Positions 16,315-25,485 of a stretch of 64,000 bases of DNA are shown here, piece by piece. The stretch is from Hellea balneolensis DSM 19091. Lineage in GTDB: Bacteria > Pseudomonadota > Alphaproteobacteria > Caulobacterales > Maricaulaceae. How positions within the stretch are numbered: position 1 is the stretch's first letter; every line of letters starts with the position of its first letter. Location: the NCBI RefSeq assembly GCF_000428525.1, contig NZ_AUAC01000003.1, positions 806,001 to 870,000 of the forward strand, written 5' to 3'. Under the pieces are notes generated by a model, which was given only the letters and a program-made list of their open reading frames with translations, made no database searches and had not been told where the DNA came from. The translations under genes were made by a program, and so were the position numbers.

Positions 16315-17679
16315 TTAGAATCGGCCCGCGGCTCCGGGAAACACAACGGGCGTTTCACTGCCATCCATCGCGACTGCGCTAACGCCAAAGAAGTAATTAT
16401 CGATGACCAAATTCTTGAACTCCCATTCATTAACTTTTCCAATAAAGCGCGAATGTGTCCATTCCGGCGCTGTCGTCAGGCGCCAATGCACGCGGTAACC
16501 CGCGAGGTTATCCGCATTATCAGGTGTTTCCCATGTCAGCTTGGCTGAGGGCTTAACGGCGCCCGTCGCTTCGACATTAGCCGGAAAGGGCGGCGCGCCC
16601 GCCATGCCGGCCATAGTGATCATGTTCAGAGCAGTCAGCTTGGCTGCATAAGGGCCATCCACGCCCTCCATAGTGTCGCCATATTCGACGCCGTCTTCCT
16701 CCCGCAAATCCTGATGCTGGCGGTCATAATGCTCGTGTGTTTCCATGATACGGATGCCGGGGATGCCGACTTGGTTAAAGGGGCGGTGGTGGCCGCCGCG
16801 TCCAAAACGGTCGAGGCGGTAAACCATCATCACGTCGAGGTTTGTCAGATATTGATCGGCTTGTGCTTTGATATATCGGGCGAGGTTGCGGGAGGGGCTG
16901 TCAACTTCTCCGCCCGTGAAGCGCCGCGTGCGGGCTTCGGCTTCTGTTTCATTAGCGCGTGTGCCTTCGGAAAAAACTCGAACGCTAGAATTGTCAATCA
17001 CGCCATCAATGCCCGAGATATTGGAAATCATGTCATTGTTGAGAACACCCTTAATTTCCCAGCCTTGGTTTAGGGCATAAGCAGCCACAATCTCTCCGCC
17101 AAACAGACCCTGTTCCTCACCGGATAATCCGGCATAGATAATTGAGCCCGCATATTTGCGCTTTGACAGAACACGCGCGGCTTCGATCACACCGGCCATA
17201 CCGGAAGCATTATCATTCGCGCCGGGGCTGTCGGAGGTGCCGTTGAGCGGGTCGGTGACGCGGCTGTCAATATCGCCGGACATCATCACATAGCGGTTCG
17301 GGTCAATGCTGCCTTTTTGGATAGCGAGGACGGAAACAACTTCGGTAGGCTCTGGAATACGGCGCTCGCCGCTAATCGTGTCCGAGACATAAATCACTTC
17401 AAGACAGCCGCCGCAATCCTTGGAGATTTTTTCAAATTCAGCAAATATCCAACGCCGCGCTGCACCGATACCGCGTGTCTCGCTTTCAGTTTCGGATAGA
17501 GTATGACGCGTTCCAAAATCGACAAGGGTTTGGATGTCTGTGCGAATGCGATCGGCTGAGGGCTCCGAGGCAATAGCGTAAATATCTTGCACTTCAGAAG
17601 GCGGGCCGTAATCAGATTTTTGAGCTTCTGCGGAACAGGCCATAAGAAAAGCGGTGGAAGCCAAGAGTATTTTGCGCAT
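16315..17679 (-). CDS. M28-family aminopeptidase, exported, with C-terminal fibronectin-like domain
   Basis: The 454-residue protein starts with a short lipoprotein-like signal (MRKILLASTAFLMACSAEA, lipobox LMAC). The M28 zinc site can be followed: SGDIDSR (in place of the usual GHxDS, so His is replaced by Asp), PGANDNASG (bridging Asp), LSGEEQGLFG (Glu pair), LNNDMISN and, late, ETHEHYDRQH. The change at the first ligand is unusual but sits in the expected place. Residues about 365-454 look like a fibronectin type III or similar beta domain (KLTWETPDNADNLAGYRVHW). Likely a periplasmic or outer-membrane-attached peptidase. Same strand as the PD40-amidohydrolase, 97 bases apart. Confidence 0.83.
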   Translation of the reverse strand: MRKILLASTAFLMACSAEAQKSDYGPPSEVQDIYAIASEPSADRIRTDIQTLVDFGTRHTLSETESETRGIGAARRWIFAEFEKISKDCGGCLEVIYVSDTISGERRIPEPTEVVSVLAIQKGSIDPNRYVMMSGDIDSRVTDPLNGTSDSPGANDNASGMAGVIEAARVLSKRKYAGSIIYAGLSGEEQGLFGGEIVAAYALNQGWEIKGVLNNDMISNISGIDGVIDNSSVRVFSEGTRANETEAEARTRRFTGGEVDSPSRNLARYIKAQADQYLTNLDVMMVYRLDRFGRGGHHRPFNQVGIPGIRIMETHEHYDRQHQDLREEDGVEYGDTMEGVDGPYAAKLTALNMITMAGMAGAPPFPANVEATGAVKPSAKLTWETPDNADNLAGYRVHWRLTTAPEWTHSRFIGKVNEWEFKNLVIDNYFFGVSAVAMDGSETPVVFPGAAGRF

Positions 17680-17704
17680 GAGGTCCTCAGTTGGAGTTAA
17701 ACTA

Positions 17705-18613
17705 TTATGTGGTCGTCGCGAGCTTAAGAACAGATCCGTAGCCCTGTCTTATTTCCATTGAGTCATGATGCCCAATCATCTCTTTGTGAAGCGCTTTGAG
17801 ACGGTAGCACGGCACAAACATATAGGCATGATGCTCGACATGATAATTGACCCAATAGGGCCCAAGGAAAATTCTCTCTAAAATATTCGTGTAAGTCGTG
17901 CGGGCATGTGTGAGGGGGTTATCATCAAATGTCGTCATGGCATGTTCAGTGATGTTGCGCAAACGTAGTACAACAAAAAACCATGTCATAAGAGGTGCAA
18001 GCCAAAGCGCGAAATAAACCCACCAAAACCCCACAAGCGTCAAACTACCTAAGAGTATTGCATTGATTTTTAGATATGGCCAAGGCGAGCTTTTTTGAAA
18101 AGCCTCGGACCCTTCTATAATAGGCTTATCTCCTCGCTTCATTTTTATTGAGGCGAATCGTAAGCGCAGAAAAGTTTGTCCCGTAATATCTCGAATGAGT
18201 TTCCGTCTTAGGCTTGCTTTTGAGATTGGAAACTTTGCCGACAGCGCAAGGTCAGGGTCAAGCTCACTTTGCGCATAGCGATGGTGCTTAAGATGGTATT
18301 TTCGATATTCTCCCAGATCACCTCCATAAGGCGCACCTAAAAGATATTTTCCAGCAAACTCATTGAGCGCTTTGGTTTTAAATAAAATACCATGGGCCGC
18401 GTCATGCATAAGGATGGCCAAGCCGTGCTGGCGTGATCCAATCAATAAAAAGGCTAGGATAAATGTGATGGGATTTGGCAACAGGATAAATGTCGCCATT
18501 GCACCAATGATGACTGTCCAAACGTGAATAGTAAGCCACGCACCCCACAAGTCAGAACGCATTGCTAGAGCTTTCACTGTCTCGTTTGGGATATAACGGT
18601 GCTTCGAAGCCAT
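17705..18613 (-). CDS. Membrane fatty acid desaturase
   Basis: The 302-residue integral membrane protein has the three di-iron histidine boxes: HDAAHG, HLKHHRY and NYHVEHH, in the right order and spacing. Hydrophobic pairs lie between them. Such enzymes introduce a double bond into lipid acyl chains, or in some members hydroxylate carotenoids. The HDAAHG and NVEHH-type boxes fit an acyl-lipid desaturase. The open frame runs up to 18724, but the extra 37 residues reach into the region upstream of the divergent CIA30 gene and do not look membrane-related, so ATG 18613 (MASKHRYIPNET) is chosen. It lies about 95 bases from the divergent gene and 25 bases from the peptidase. Confidence 0.87.
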   Translation of the reverse strand: MASKHRYIPNETVKALAMRSDLWGAWLTIHVWTVIIGAMATFILLPNPITFILAFLLIGSRQHGLAILMHDAAHGILFKTKALNEFAGKYLLGAPYGGDLGEYRKYHLKHHRYAQSELDPDLALSAKFPISKASLRRKLIRDITGQTFLRLRFASIKMKRGDKPIIEGSEAFQKSSPWPYLKINAILLGSLTLVGFWWVYFALWLAPLMTWFFVVLRLRNITEHAMTTFDDNPLTHARTTYTNILERIFLGPYWVNYHVEHHAYMFVPCYRLKALHKEMIGHHDSMEIRQGYGSVLKLATTT

Positions 18614-18708
18614 AAAATCAACATGCTTGGCTACGCTATGGCTGTCAATGCAATGTGAATGAACAATATGGGTGTGCCGCGCGTATAATCCATAAATGGA
18701 GACGGCTA

Positions 18709-19290
18709 ATGCTGAAACAAACACTATACGCTGTAGCGTTATTATTGTCTGCTTGTACTCAAGCTGAGGCCAAAAACGATATTCTAAAGGAGTGCAAAAT
18801 GCATGTGGATTTTGAAACGTCTGAACAGGTCAAGCAATGGCGCGCAGTAAATGACGGCGTTATGGGCGGAAAGTCCTCAGGCGGACCTCGCTTTGAAGAG
18901 GGACAGATGGTTTTTGAGGGTGTCATAAACACAAATGGAGGAGGTTTTTCTTCTGTGAGACGGCCAGTAACTCAAGGCGTATTAGCCGAGTCGGACGGGC
19001 TGAAGCTGCGCATCAAGTCTGATGGACGTGGCTATAAAGTGACCATGAGAACAAATATAGCTTATCGTGGTCGATTGGTATCCTTTCAAGCGCCCATTCC
19101 CGAAACACAGGCCCATGAATGGGAAGAGGTGGAGGTTTCATTCGAAACTTTAAGCGCCTCAATTTTCGGGCGTCCAGTAAGAGGCGCGGAGTTTGATCCG
19201 AGCGAGGTCAGTGAATTAGGTCTTATACTTGCTGACGGACGTGACGGCCCATTCAGGCTTAATGTTAAATGGATAAAGAACTGTGCTTAA
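18709..19290 (+). CDS. CIA30-like (NDUFAF1 domain) lipoprotein
   Basis: A 193-residue protein with a lipoprotein signal (MLKQTLYAVALLLSACTQ, lipobox LSAC). It is followed by a beta-rich CIA30 domain with the family signature WRAVNDGVMGGKSSG and INTNGGGFSSVR. In mitochondria the domain assists complex I assembly; bacterial versions are widespread galactose-binding-like proteins without a firm role. The frame is open from 18655, but GGAGA lies seven bases before ATG 18709 and the lipobox fits this start. Divergent from the desaturase. A short palindrome, GTCTCGAGAC, lies just after the stop. Confidence 0.82.
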   Translation: MLKQTLYAVALLLSACTQAEAKNDILKECKMHVDFETSEQVKQWRAVNDGVMGGKSSGGPRFEEGQMVFEGVINTNGGGFSSVRRPVTQGVLAESDGLKLRIKSDGRGYKVTMRTNIAYRGRLVSFQAPIPETQAHEWEEVEVSFETLSASIFGRPVRGAEFDPSEVSELGLILADGRDGPFRLNVKWIKNCA

Positions 19291-19454
19291 GTCTCGAGAC
19301 CTTAAGGTGTGAAACTCTTCTAGTGATGACCTAAAGACAAATTTTCAAAAAATACGCGTATCATGTTGCAGTTTAGCTTTGATTCCTCTTAAGTCCGCGC
19401 GTGGGGGCGGGATCTTGTCCTTTTGTTGCGAATGACAGCTTAAGAGAACCGTGA

Positions 19455-21263
19455 ATGAGCGCTAAGGTCAAGGATTTAGATGAAGATGGCGCGGCACGTG
19501 TGCCTAACATTTTCTCCTATAAAGCCTTCATAAGTTACAGTCATAAAGACGAGAAATTTGTACGCCGTTTGCACCGAAAGCTTGAGAGCTTTCATATTCC
19601 GGCAGACGGGACAAGCCGCCCTAAATCACTCAAACCCATTTTCCGAGACCGTGATGATCTCAGTGCCGGATCGAAACTGAGTGAAAAGTTGCGAGATACC
19701 TTGAAGGCCAGTGAAAAACTCATCGTCATTTGCTCACCAAATGCGGCGCGATCACACTGGGTGAATGAAGAGGTTTTATATTTCAAAAGACTAGGACGCT
19801 CAGATCACATTTTCACTGTTATCCTTGATGGAGACCCCTTCGCTTCTAAGACAGAGGCGACGTCTGAGACCGAGTGTTTTCCCAAAGCGCTTCGTTATAA
19901 AATTTCAGATGATGGTACGTTAAGCGACGAGCGGGAAGAGCCTTTGGCGGCAGATTTCAGGCCTCAAGGTGATGGTAGAAAGCTGGGATTCATAAAACTT
20001 GTGTCAGGTCTTCTGGGCATGAAGTTGGATGATTTGGTTCGTCGAGATTTGGCTACGGCGCGGAGGCGGTTTGCAGGAGTTTTGGTTTCCTCGGCGATAA
20101 TCATAAGCCTTTTAGGAAGCTTAACGTGGTTCGCTATGAACTCTCAAAAAGAGGCATATGCGCGGAAAAAAGACGCGGAAGATTTTGTAGAATTCATGTT
20201 GAGCGACCTTCGCGAAGACTTAGAACCATTTGGCCGCTTAGATTTGATGGAGAGTATTGGGGATAAGGCCGCACGTTATTATGAGCAATTTAATCCTACT
20301 GATTTTGCTTCTGATGAGGATTCTAACGGAAGACGTGCCAGAGCTTTGCATTTCATTGGTGAGCTTAAATACACCATAGGCGCAACTGACGAAGCTGATA
20401 GATATTTTAAGCAAGCTTACGCCATAACCCAAAATGCAATCATTTTAGCGCCAACAAACCCCGACCGTGTTAGAGAGCACGCCTTGAGTGCATATTTACA
20501 ATCAAAGACATTAAGACGCCGCGAGAACCGTGCTGAAGAATTGACGTATCTGGAAGAATATGAGCGCTTAGCCAAGGAGCTTTCCAAATTGGAGCCCCAA
20601 AGTCAGGACGCCGTAGCTCATCGCGCAATTGCTAAGACGAATTTAGGGCGATTGAAGCTCCGCACTGGCAATGTTAAAGAGGCTACCGCCGAGCTTGAAG
20701 CCGCTGATACACTGTTCAAAGGCATTGTTCAGAAGGCAGCGGATGTAGATGTCACCTTGAGTCACACCGAAAATTTGGCATGGCTAGCAGAGGCATATCG
20801 CGCGTCAGACCTTTTAGATGATGCTCATTTTATAAGAGCGCGTCAGGTCGATATTTTAAAAGCGGAATATCAGCGATTGCCAAAGGATTTCAGACTTCTT
20901 GAAGGTTTGATTTATGCTCATATCGGTTTTGGAAATGCAGCTAGAGGAATTAAAGACTATGGAGCGGCACAAAAATCGCACCAATTTGTTCTGACAAAAT
21001 CTAATGAAGCATTAGAAGTTGAGCCGGGGCGAGAGAAAATGATGCGGGCGAAAGTTGCCGCTTTATTTGGGCTTATGAACACATCTCTTGATCGCTTAGA
21101 TTTTGACAGCTGTAAGTCTTATCGCCAACAAATCGAAAACCTACAGAGCGAGCCCATGGTGACATCTTTAAAGGATAGTCTCTATTGGACCACTCACTTA
21201 CCGAAATCCTTATCGGTATTTGACCGTAAATTTGAGGAAGCTCTAACGAATTATGATCTTTGA
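19455..21263 (+). CDS. TIR-domain protein with transmembrane segment and TPR-like repeats
   Basis: The 602-residue protein begins with a TIR domain (about residues 20-150: YKAFISYSHKDE, RDRDDLSAGS, LIVICSPNAARSHWVNEE). The spacing of W102 and E106 matches the WxxxE region containing the catalytic glutamate of NAD-cleaving TIR domains such as SARM1. One transmembrane segment follows at about 206-228, then a helical repeat region (about 250-600) with TPR-like units such as FIGELKYTIGATDEADRYFKQAY. Membrane-tethered TIR-TPR proteins of Proteobacteria are poorly known; defence against phage, NAD hydrolysis or protein scaffolding are all possible. The gene stands alone, with about 165 and 75 bases of spacer and no recognisable partner beside it. 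Confidence 0.87.
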   Translation: MSAKVKDLDEDGAARVPNIFSYKAFISYSHKDEKFVRRLHRKLESFHIPADGTSRPKSLKPIFRDRDDLSAGSKLSEKLRDTLKASEKLIVICSPNAARSHWVNEEVLYFKRLGRSDHIFTVILDGDPFASKTEATSETECFPKALRYKISDDGTLSDEREEPLAADFRPQGDGRKLGFIKLVSGLLGMKLDDLVRRDLATARRRFAGVLVSSAIIISLLGSLTWFAMNSQKEAYARKKDAEDFVEFMLSDLREDLEPFGRLDLMESIGDKAARYYEQFNPTDFASDEDSNGRRARALHFIGELKYTIGATDEADRYFKQAYAITQNAIILAPTNPDRVREHALSAYLQSKTLRRRENRAEELTYLEEYERLAKELSKLEPQSQDAVAHRAIAKTNLGRLKLRTGNVKEATAELEAADTLFKGIVQKAADVDVTLSHTENLAWLAEAYRASDLLDDAHFIRARQVDILKAEYQRLPKDFRLLEGLIYAHIGFGNAARGIKDYGAAQKSHQFVLTKSNEALEVEPGREKMMRAKVAALFGLMNTSLDRLDFDSCKSYRQQIENLQSEPMVTSLKDSLYWTTHLPKSLSVFDRKFEEALTNYDL

Positions 21264-21337
21264 TTGCTCATCAATTGTATTAATATTATGCCGTAACTGA
21301 CTTGACGTTCTCCCTAAGTTCATTGATTTGTAACTAT

Positions 21338-22735
21338 ATGTTACGCTTACTTCTTTTGACCTCTACGGCTTTTTTGTTCACGGCTTGTCAGCAAGCCTCG
21401 GCCCAAAAAAAAGACATGGAACGCTCAACTGAACGCGGAGCCGCTCTTTATGCTGAATTTTGTGAAAGCTGCCACGGCGTGAATATGGAGGGCGGAATGG
21501 CGCCGTCCATGGCGGATGAGAGCTGGGCTTATGGCGGCACAGTTGCGGATATTCGCCGTATTGTTACGCAGGGTTTGGAAGAGGTTGGAATGCCGGCTTT
21601 TGGTGACGTTATTCGCGGCCAAAACTTGGATGACCTTGTGACTTATATCCATAGTGATCTGAGTTCTGAGAAAATTCCTGCCGTTGAAAACGTTTCCTCT
21701 GTGGAAGAGCGCGTAAAGATTGAAGACTGGGCGACTGACTTGGACGAACCTTGGGGCATGCACTTCATTGCTGATGACACAGCTTTAGTCACAGAAAAAA
21801 GCGGTAAACTTTGGCAAGTCAGTTCAGTGGGCCGCATAGAGATAAAGGGCATTCCGGAGTCAGTTGATGAGAGGCAGGGCGGTTTGCTTGATGTCGCAAC
21901 AGATCCTGATTATGCGAATAATGGGTGGGTCTATCTGAGTTATACCCATGCCGATAAAAAAGACCGCAAAGCCTTGATGACAAAAATATCACGTGGCCGC
22001 ATTAAAAATGGGCAGTGGACAAATGAGCAAACCTTGTTCCAAGCCAAGCCTGAGGATTACATCAAGACAGGTTTTCACTTTGGATCGCGCATTACATTTG
22101 ATGATGAAGGTCACCTTTATTTCGGAATAGGGGATCGTGGTAAAAAAGATGAAGCACAAGATCTGACACGGCCCAATGGAAAAATTCACCGCATCATGCG
22201 TGATGGTTCTATTCCCGAAGATAATCCTTTTGTCGAAATTGAGAACGCTTATCCGTCAATCTACAGCTATGGCAATCGTAACCCGCAAGGCACGATTGTT
22301 CATCCGCAAACGGGTGTTGTGTGGGAGACGGAACATGGCCCGCGCGGCGGTGATGAGCTTAATGCGATCAAGTCCGGCGTGAACTATGGCTGGCCTAAAA
22401 TTTCCTATGGTATCAATTATAACGGTACAGAGCTGACGCCGCATACGGCCTTGCCGGGTATGGAGCAGCCCGTCAGTCAGTGGACGCCGTCAATCGCCGT
22501 TTGCGGCTTGGATGTTTACACGGGTGATCTTTTCCCCGAGTGGAAGGGCCGCTTATTAGCTGGGGCGCTTGCTAATCAAACTGTTCGCCTGATTGATGTC
22601 GAGGGTGAAACTTACAAAGGTGAGGCTATTTTAATAAAAGATAAAGGACGCGTTCGGGACGTGACCATAGGGCCTGACGGGGCTATATATGTGGCGTTGC
22701 CTAGTCGAATCGTTAGGCTCACACCAAACGAGTAA
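21338..22735 (+). CDS. Cytochrome c/PQQ-dependent aldose sugar dehydrogenase fusion lipoprotein
   Basis: The 465-residue protein has a lipoprotein signal (MLRLLLLTSTAFLFTACQQ). It is followed by a small cytochrome c domain with CESCH (haem attachment, about residues 40-44) and a distal Met in GMPAFGDV. A six-bladed YliI/soluble glucose dehydrogenase-type domain makes up the rest (about 115-465), with GIGDRGKKDEAQD, HGPRGGDELN and GPDGAIYVA. It probably oxidises aldose sugars in the periplasm and passes electrons directly to its own haem. An upstream TTG at 21302 extends the frame, but the signal peptide fits ATG 21338; no strong ribosome-binding site precedes either. Carbonic anhydrase follows 12 bases downstream. 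Confidence 0.88.
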   Translation: MLRLLLLTSTAFLFTACQQASAQKKDMERSTERGAALYAEFCESCHGVNMEGGMAPSMADESWAYGGTVADIRRIVTQGLEEVGMPAFGDVIRGQNLDDLVTYIHSDLSSEKIPAVENVSSVEERVKIEDWATDLDEPWGMHFIADDTALVTEKSGKLWQVSSVGRIEIKGIPESVDERQGGLLDVATDPDYANNGWVYLSYTHADKKDRKALMTKISRGRIKNGQWTNEQTLFQAKPEDYIKTGFHFGSRITFDDEGHLYFGIGDRGKKDEAQDLTRPNGKIHRIMRDGSIPEDNPFVEIENAYPSIYSYGNRNPQGTIVHPQTGVVWETEHGPRGGDELNAIKSGVNYGWPKISYGINYNGTELTPHTALPGMEQPVSQWTPSIAVCGLDVYTGDLFPEWKGRLLAGALANQTVRLIDVEGETYKGEAILIKDKGRVRDVTIGPDGAIYVALPSRIVRLTPNE

Positions 22736-22747
22736 AAGAGGGACGTC

Positions 22748-23407
22748 ATGCCGTTAAGGGCTTATTGGAAAGCTAAACTTGAATCCGGTTATCATGGGTT
22801 TCGTGAAGGCGATTATATAAAACAAAAAAGGCTCTATGAAAACTTGGGCACCAAGGGGCAGCATCCCAAAATTATGCTGATAGCTTGTTCGGACAGCCGC
22901 GTTGACCCGACTGATATTTTTAATGCATATCCCGGCGAAATGTTTGTCGTACGCAATGTTGCGAATATTGTCCCGCCGCTTGACGCGACTTCAGGTTATC
23001 ATGGAACCTCTGCGGCTATTGAATACGCAGTTAAAAATTTAGAGGTTCAAGAAATTGTTGTTATGGGCCATGAGAGTTGTGGGGGTATTCAAGGCTGCCT
23101 CAACGGTATGGGTCATGATCCTGAAGCAGGATATGTAGGAAAATGGGTGTCCATCATAAATGATGTTCGAGAGCGTGTATTAGCTCGTAACCTCCCCGAA
23201 GAAGAGATTCAGCTCGAAATGGAATTGGAGGGCGTTCGGCAATCACTTGAAAACCTCATGACATTTCCATTCGTGCGCGAGGCTGTTGAAGCAAAAAAGT
23301 TAGTCCTGCAAGGGGCTTATTTTTCAATTATTCAAGCGCGTCTTATGTTGGCAAACCCTGATGGTGAATTTGAGATAGTTGAGCCTAGGCTGCCTGAGCC
23401 CCTATAA
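22748..23407 (+). CDS. Beta-class carbonic anhydrase
   Basis: The enzyme interconverts carbon dioxide and bicarbonate. The 219-residue protein has the zinc ligands Cys47, His108 and Cys111 and the Asp49-Arg51 dyad (ACSDSRVDP; MGHESCGGIQG), all intact. GGGACG before the ATG serves as ribosome-binding site. It lies 12 bases after the PQQ dehydrogenase and may be co-transcribed. Its last 23 bases overlap the 3' end of the convergent coq4 gene. Confidence 0.95.
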   Translation: MPLRAYWKAKLESGYHGFREGDYIKQKRLYENLGTKGQHPKIMLIACSDSRVDPTDIFNAYPGEMFVVRNVANIVPPLDATSGYHGTSAAIEYAVKNLEVQEIVVMGHESCGGIQGCLNGMGHDPEAGYVGKWVSIINDVRERVLARNLPEEEIQLEMELEGVRQSLENLMTFPFVREAVEAKKLVLQGAYFSIIQARLMLANPDGEFEIVEPRLPEPL

Positions 23408-24137
23408 CCCCGTAAGGATCAATGCCATTGGCGTGCATTGCCGCATGAACCTTATGATATTGAGTCGCAGGTTTAATGTTTAGCCGCTTGCGAGCCTCTT
23501 CGAGATTTTCACTTAAAAGTGACATGATATCTTGCTGGCATATATTTTCAGCTAGTGTTCCGTTTTTCCTCGCTTCTCGGACGGCCTTCCAAACAGGCGA
23601 GCCTTTAGGCGCATATTTACGGACTTCGAGAGACGCCATGTGAGCGATGAAATAAATGCCTAAGCCGCCATGCTGGCCATGCGTAAAGTTTAGAACACAG
23701 GCTTCACCCAAGGCATCACGGCTGTAACCTGTCATGATATGCATCAAATCATGCACATCGCGTCGGCGATATCCAAACCACGCCACGTCCTCTGAATAAT
23801 AATCTTCTAGTGAGTTATCAAAGCGGTCATATTCATCAACGAGGCCTTGAGCGGACAGACCTTGGCTTTCCATAAAATCACAATAATGCTGCCCGACTGA
23901 GCCCATAGGTAGTTTGCGTAACTCCTCATGATTATCGAGAAGAGGAACAAGTTCTTTGCGGTCAGCGTAGCGGGCTTGGCCATCAGATGTAGACATGAAG
24001 CGTTTAAAGTCTTTTTCGAGGTTGGAGCCATCCAAGGCCTCGACAATATAGAAGACTTGTGTGGTGTCTTCCTTATCTTTGATAAGATTGCGAAAGTGCT
24101 TATAAGCTTTGATAGGTCTGATACGGCGTGATGTCAT
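23385..24137 (-). CDS. coq4: Coq4-family ubiquinone biosynthesis protein
   Basis: The 250-residue protein carries the Coq4 signature HDxxHx11E (His129, Asp130, His133, Glu145 in VHDLMHIMTGYSRDALGEA), a metal site. Coq4 acts in ubiquinone synthesis, and an oxidative decarboxylation of the ring has been assigned to it. The C-terminal part (about 150-250) with GLGIYFIAHMASLEVRK is also typical. It converges on carbonic anhydrase, whose coding end overlaps it by 23 bases. The identification rests on the motif and overall length. Confidence 0.85.
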   Translation of the reverse strand: MTSRRIRPIKAYKHFRNLIKDKEDTTQVFYIVEALDGSNLEKDFKRFMSTSDGQARYADRKELVPLLDNHEELRKLPMGSVGQHYCDFMESQGLSAQGLVDEYDRFDNSLEDYYSEDVAWFGYRRRDVHDLMHIMTGYSRDALGEACVLNFTHGQHGGLGIYFIAHMASLEVRKYAPKGSPVWKAVREARKNGTLAENICQQDIMSLLSENLEEARKRLNIKPATQYHKVHAAMHANGIDPYGVIGAQAA

Positions 24138-24210
24138 GATACGTTGTTACGCCATGATCCGTTATTTTTCAATAAACGAGTGTGAATGGCGATATTTCAG
24201 AAACGCATTC

Positions 24211-24813
24211 TTATATGATTAAATCCAGCTCTTTCAATTTAGGGACAACACCCACATTTCGGTCAACATGAAAAGATGTCAGGCCAACTGATTCTGCGGC
24301 TTGGACATTTTCAACAGTATCATCAAAGAACCAAACATGTTCTGCCGAGACGTCCATATCTTTAAGAGGTATCATATAACTCTGCGGATCAGGTTTAGCG
24401 CTATTTATGAGGTGCGAAGCGTAACTGTGATCGAAGTAAAGATTTACATCAATATGGGTTTTTAAATGCTCCCAATGAAGTGCATTCGTATTGGATAGAC
24501 ACGCCAAGATATAATGTGGTCTCAACGCCTCTAGTGTCTCTTTCGTATGGCTATAGCACTCTTGAACCCAGCTGTTCCAAAGCGACTTTGCAGCCTCACG
24601 GGGCGTATCTAGATTAAACCGCGTGATGAGTTCATCCGCAAATTCATCATCTGAACACGTTCCGATTTCATAGGCCTTAAAGACGTCCGAAGTGGCAAAG
24701 CGTTCTATGACTTCTTCACGCTCCAATCCTGTCAATAAGGCGAGAGCGTCAAGACCGACCCAACGCACTATTACGCCGCCAAGGTCGAAAAGAAGAACTT
24801 TAGGCTTTTGCAT
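24211..24813 (-). CDS. HAD-superfamily hydrolase, YihX-like
   Basis: A 200-residue haloacid dehalogenase-type phosphatase. Motif I is LLFDLGGVIVRW, the FDLGxV form of the YihX/glucose-1-phosphatase group. Motif II is LSNTNALHW, the conserved lysine is in SAKPDPQSY and motif IV is FFDDTVENVQAA. The substrate is not known from sequence. Its start overlaps the stop of the upstream glutathione transferase by one base, so the two are translationally coupled. Confidence 0.85.
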   Translation of the reverse strand: MQKPKVLLFDLGGVIVRWVGLDALALLTGLEREEVIERFATSDVFKAYEIGTCSDDEFADELITRFNLDTPREAAKSLWNSWVQECYSHTKETLEALRPHYILACLSNTNALHWEHLKTHIDVNLYFDHSYASHLINSAKPDPQSYMIPLKDMDVSAEHVWFFDDTVENVQAAESVGLTSFHVDRNVGVVPKLKELDLII

Positions 24814-25442
24814 TACAATGCGTAGCTAGGCCGGGCTTTCATACGCTTATGCCACTCCAATAGTGCCGTATGCGAATCCTGCGGGAAGGCTTTGACCCAT
24901 TTTGCAAAGTCCACGACGATTGTCGCCGTGATGTCGGCGACAGAATAGTTTTGACCCGCGACATAATCATTTTCTTTCAGCTGGTCATTCAAGTCTTCAA
25001 AGAACCACCCGATTTGCTTGTGACCTCTCTCAGCAAGTTCTGGGATTTGCGTCACATTACGCGGCCCGGGTAAAGCGCGGTCTTTCATAGCGGGCGTGGC
25101 GTTACGCAAGGCGCTTGCGATAGACATTAGGCCTTCCATCTCACAGCGCCAATTCCATTTTGCGACAAGCGCTTTTTCAAGAGGCGTAGAGCCGAGCATA
25201 GGCACATCAGGATAAACGGCTTCCAGATAGGCAGCTATTTCTGCATTTTCGGTGAGCACGCCTTCATCTGTCACAAGAGCGGGTACGGTACAGCGCGGAT
25301 TTACGGCCCGAAATTCAGCGCTCATTTGCTCGCCCTTGCGTAGGTCAATTTGCACCGTTTCATGCGCAATGCCCTTTTCAGCAAGTAACATACGGGCGCG
25401 GCGGGGGCTTGGAGCCGTTGAGCAATCATAAAGCTTGAGCAT
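24813..25442 (-). CDS. Glutathione S-transferase family protein
   Basis: The 209-residue protein starts MLKLYDCSTAPSPRRARMLLAEKGI, a thioredoxin-fold GST N-domain with Ser in the position that activates glutathione. CTVPALVTDEGVLTENAEIAAYLE is the glutathione-binding cis-proline region and an all-helical C-domain follows (NYSVADITATIVVDFA). The frame extends to 25535, but GAGG lies nine bases before ATG 25442 and the extension runs into the divergent lipoprotein gene. Substrate unknown. One-base overlap with the HAD gene downstream. Confidence 0.87.
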   Translation of the reverse strand: MLKLYDCSTAPSPRRARMLLAEKGIAHETVQIDLRKGEQMSAEFRAVNPRCTVPALVTDEGVLTENAEIAAYLEAVYPDVPMLGSTPLEKALVAKWNWRCEMEGLMSIASALRNATPAMKDRALPGPRNVTQIPELAERGHKQIGWFFEDLNDQLKENDYVAGQNYSVADITATIVVDFAKWVKAFPQDSHTALLEWHKRMKARPSYAL

Positions 25443-25485
25443 AGGGTCTGTCCTCGTTAAGTCTGGAAATAAACAGGAGTAGCCT

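Noticed and set aside
19287-19305. A palindrome around GTCTCGAGAC after the CIA30 gene as terminator
   Set aside because: The stem is interrupted by one unpaired base and no T run follows, so it is too weak to call a terminator.
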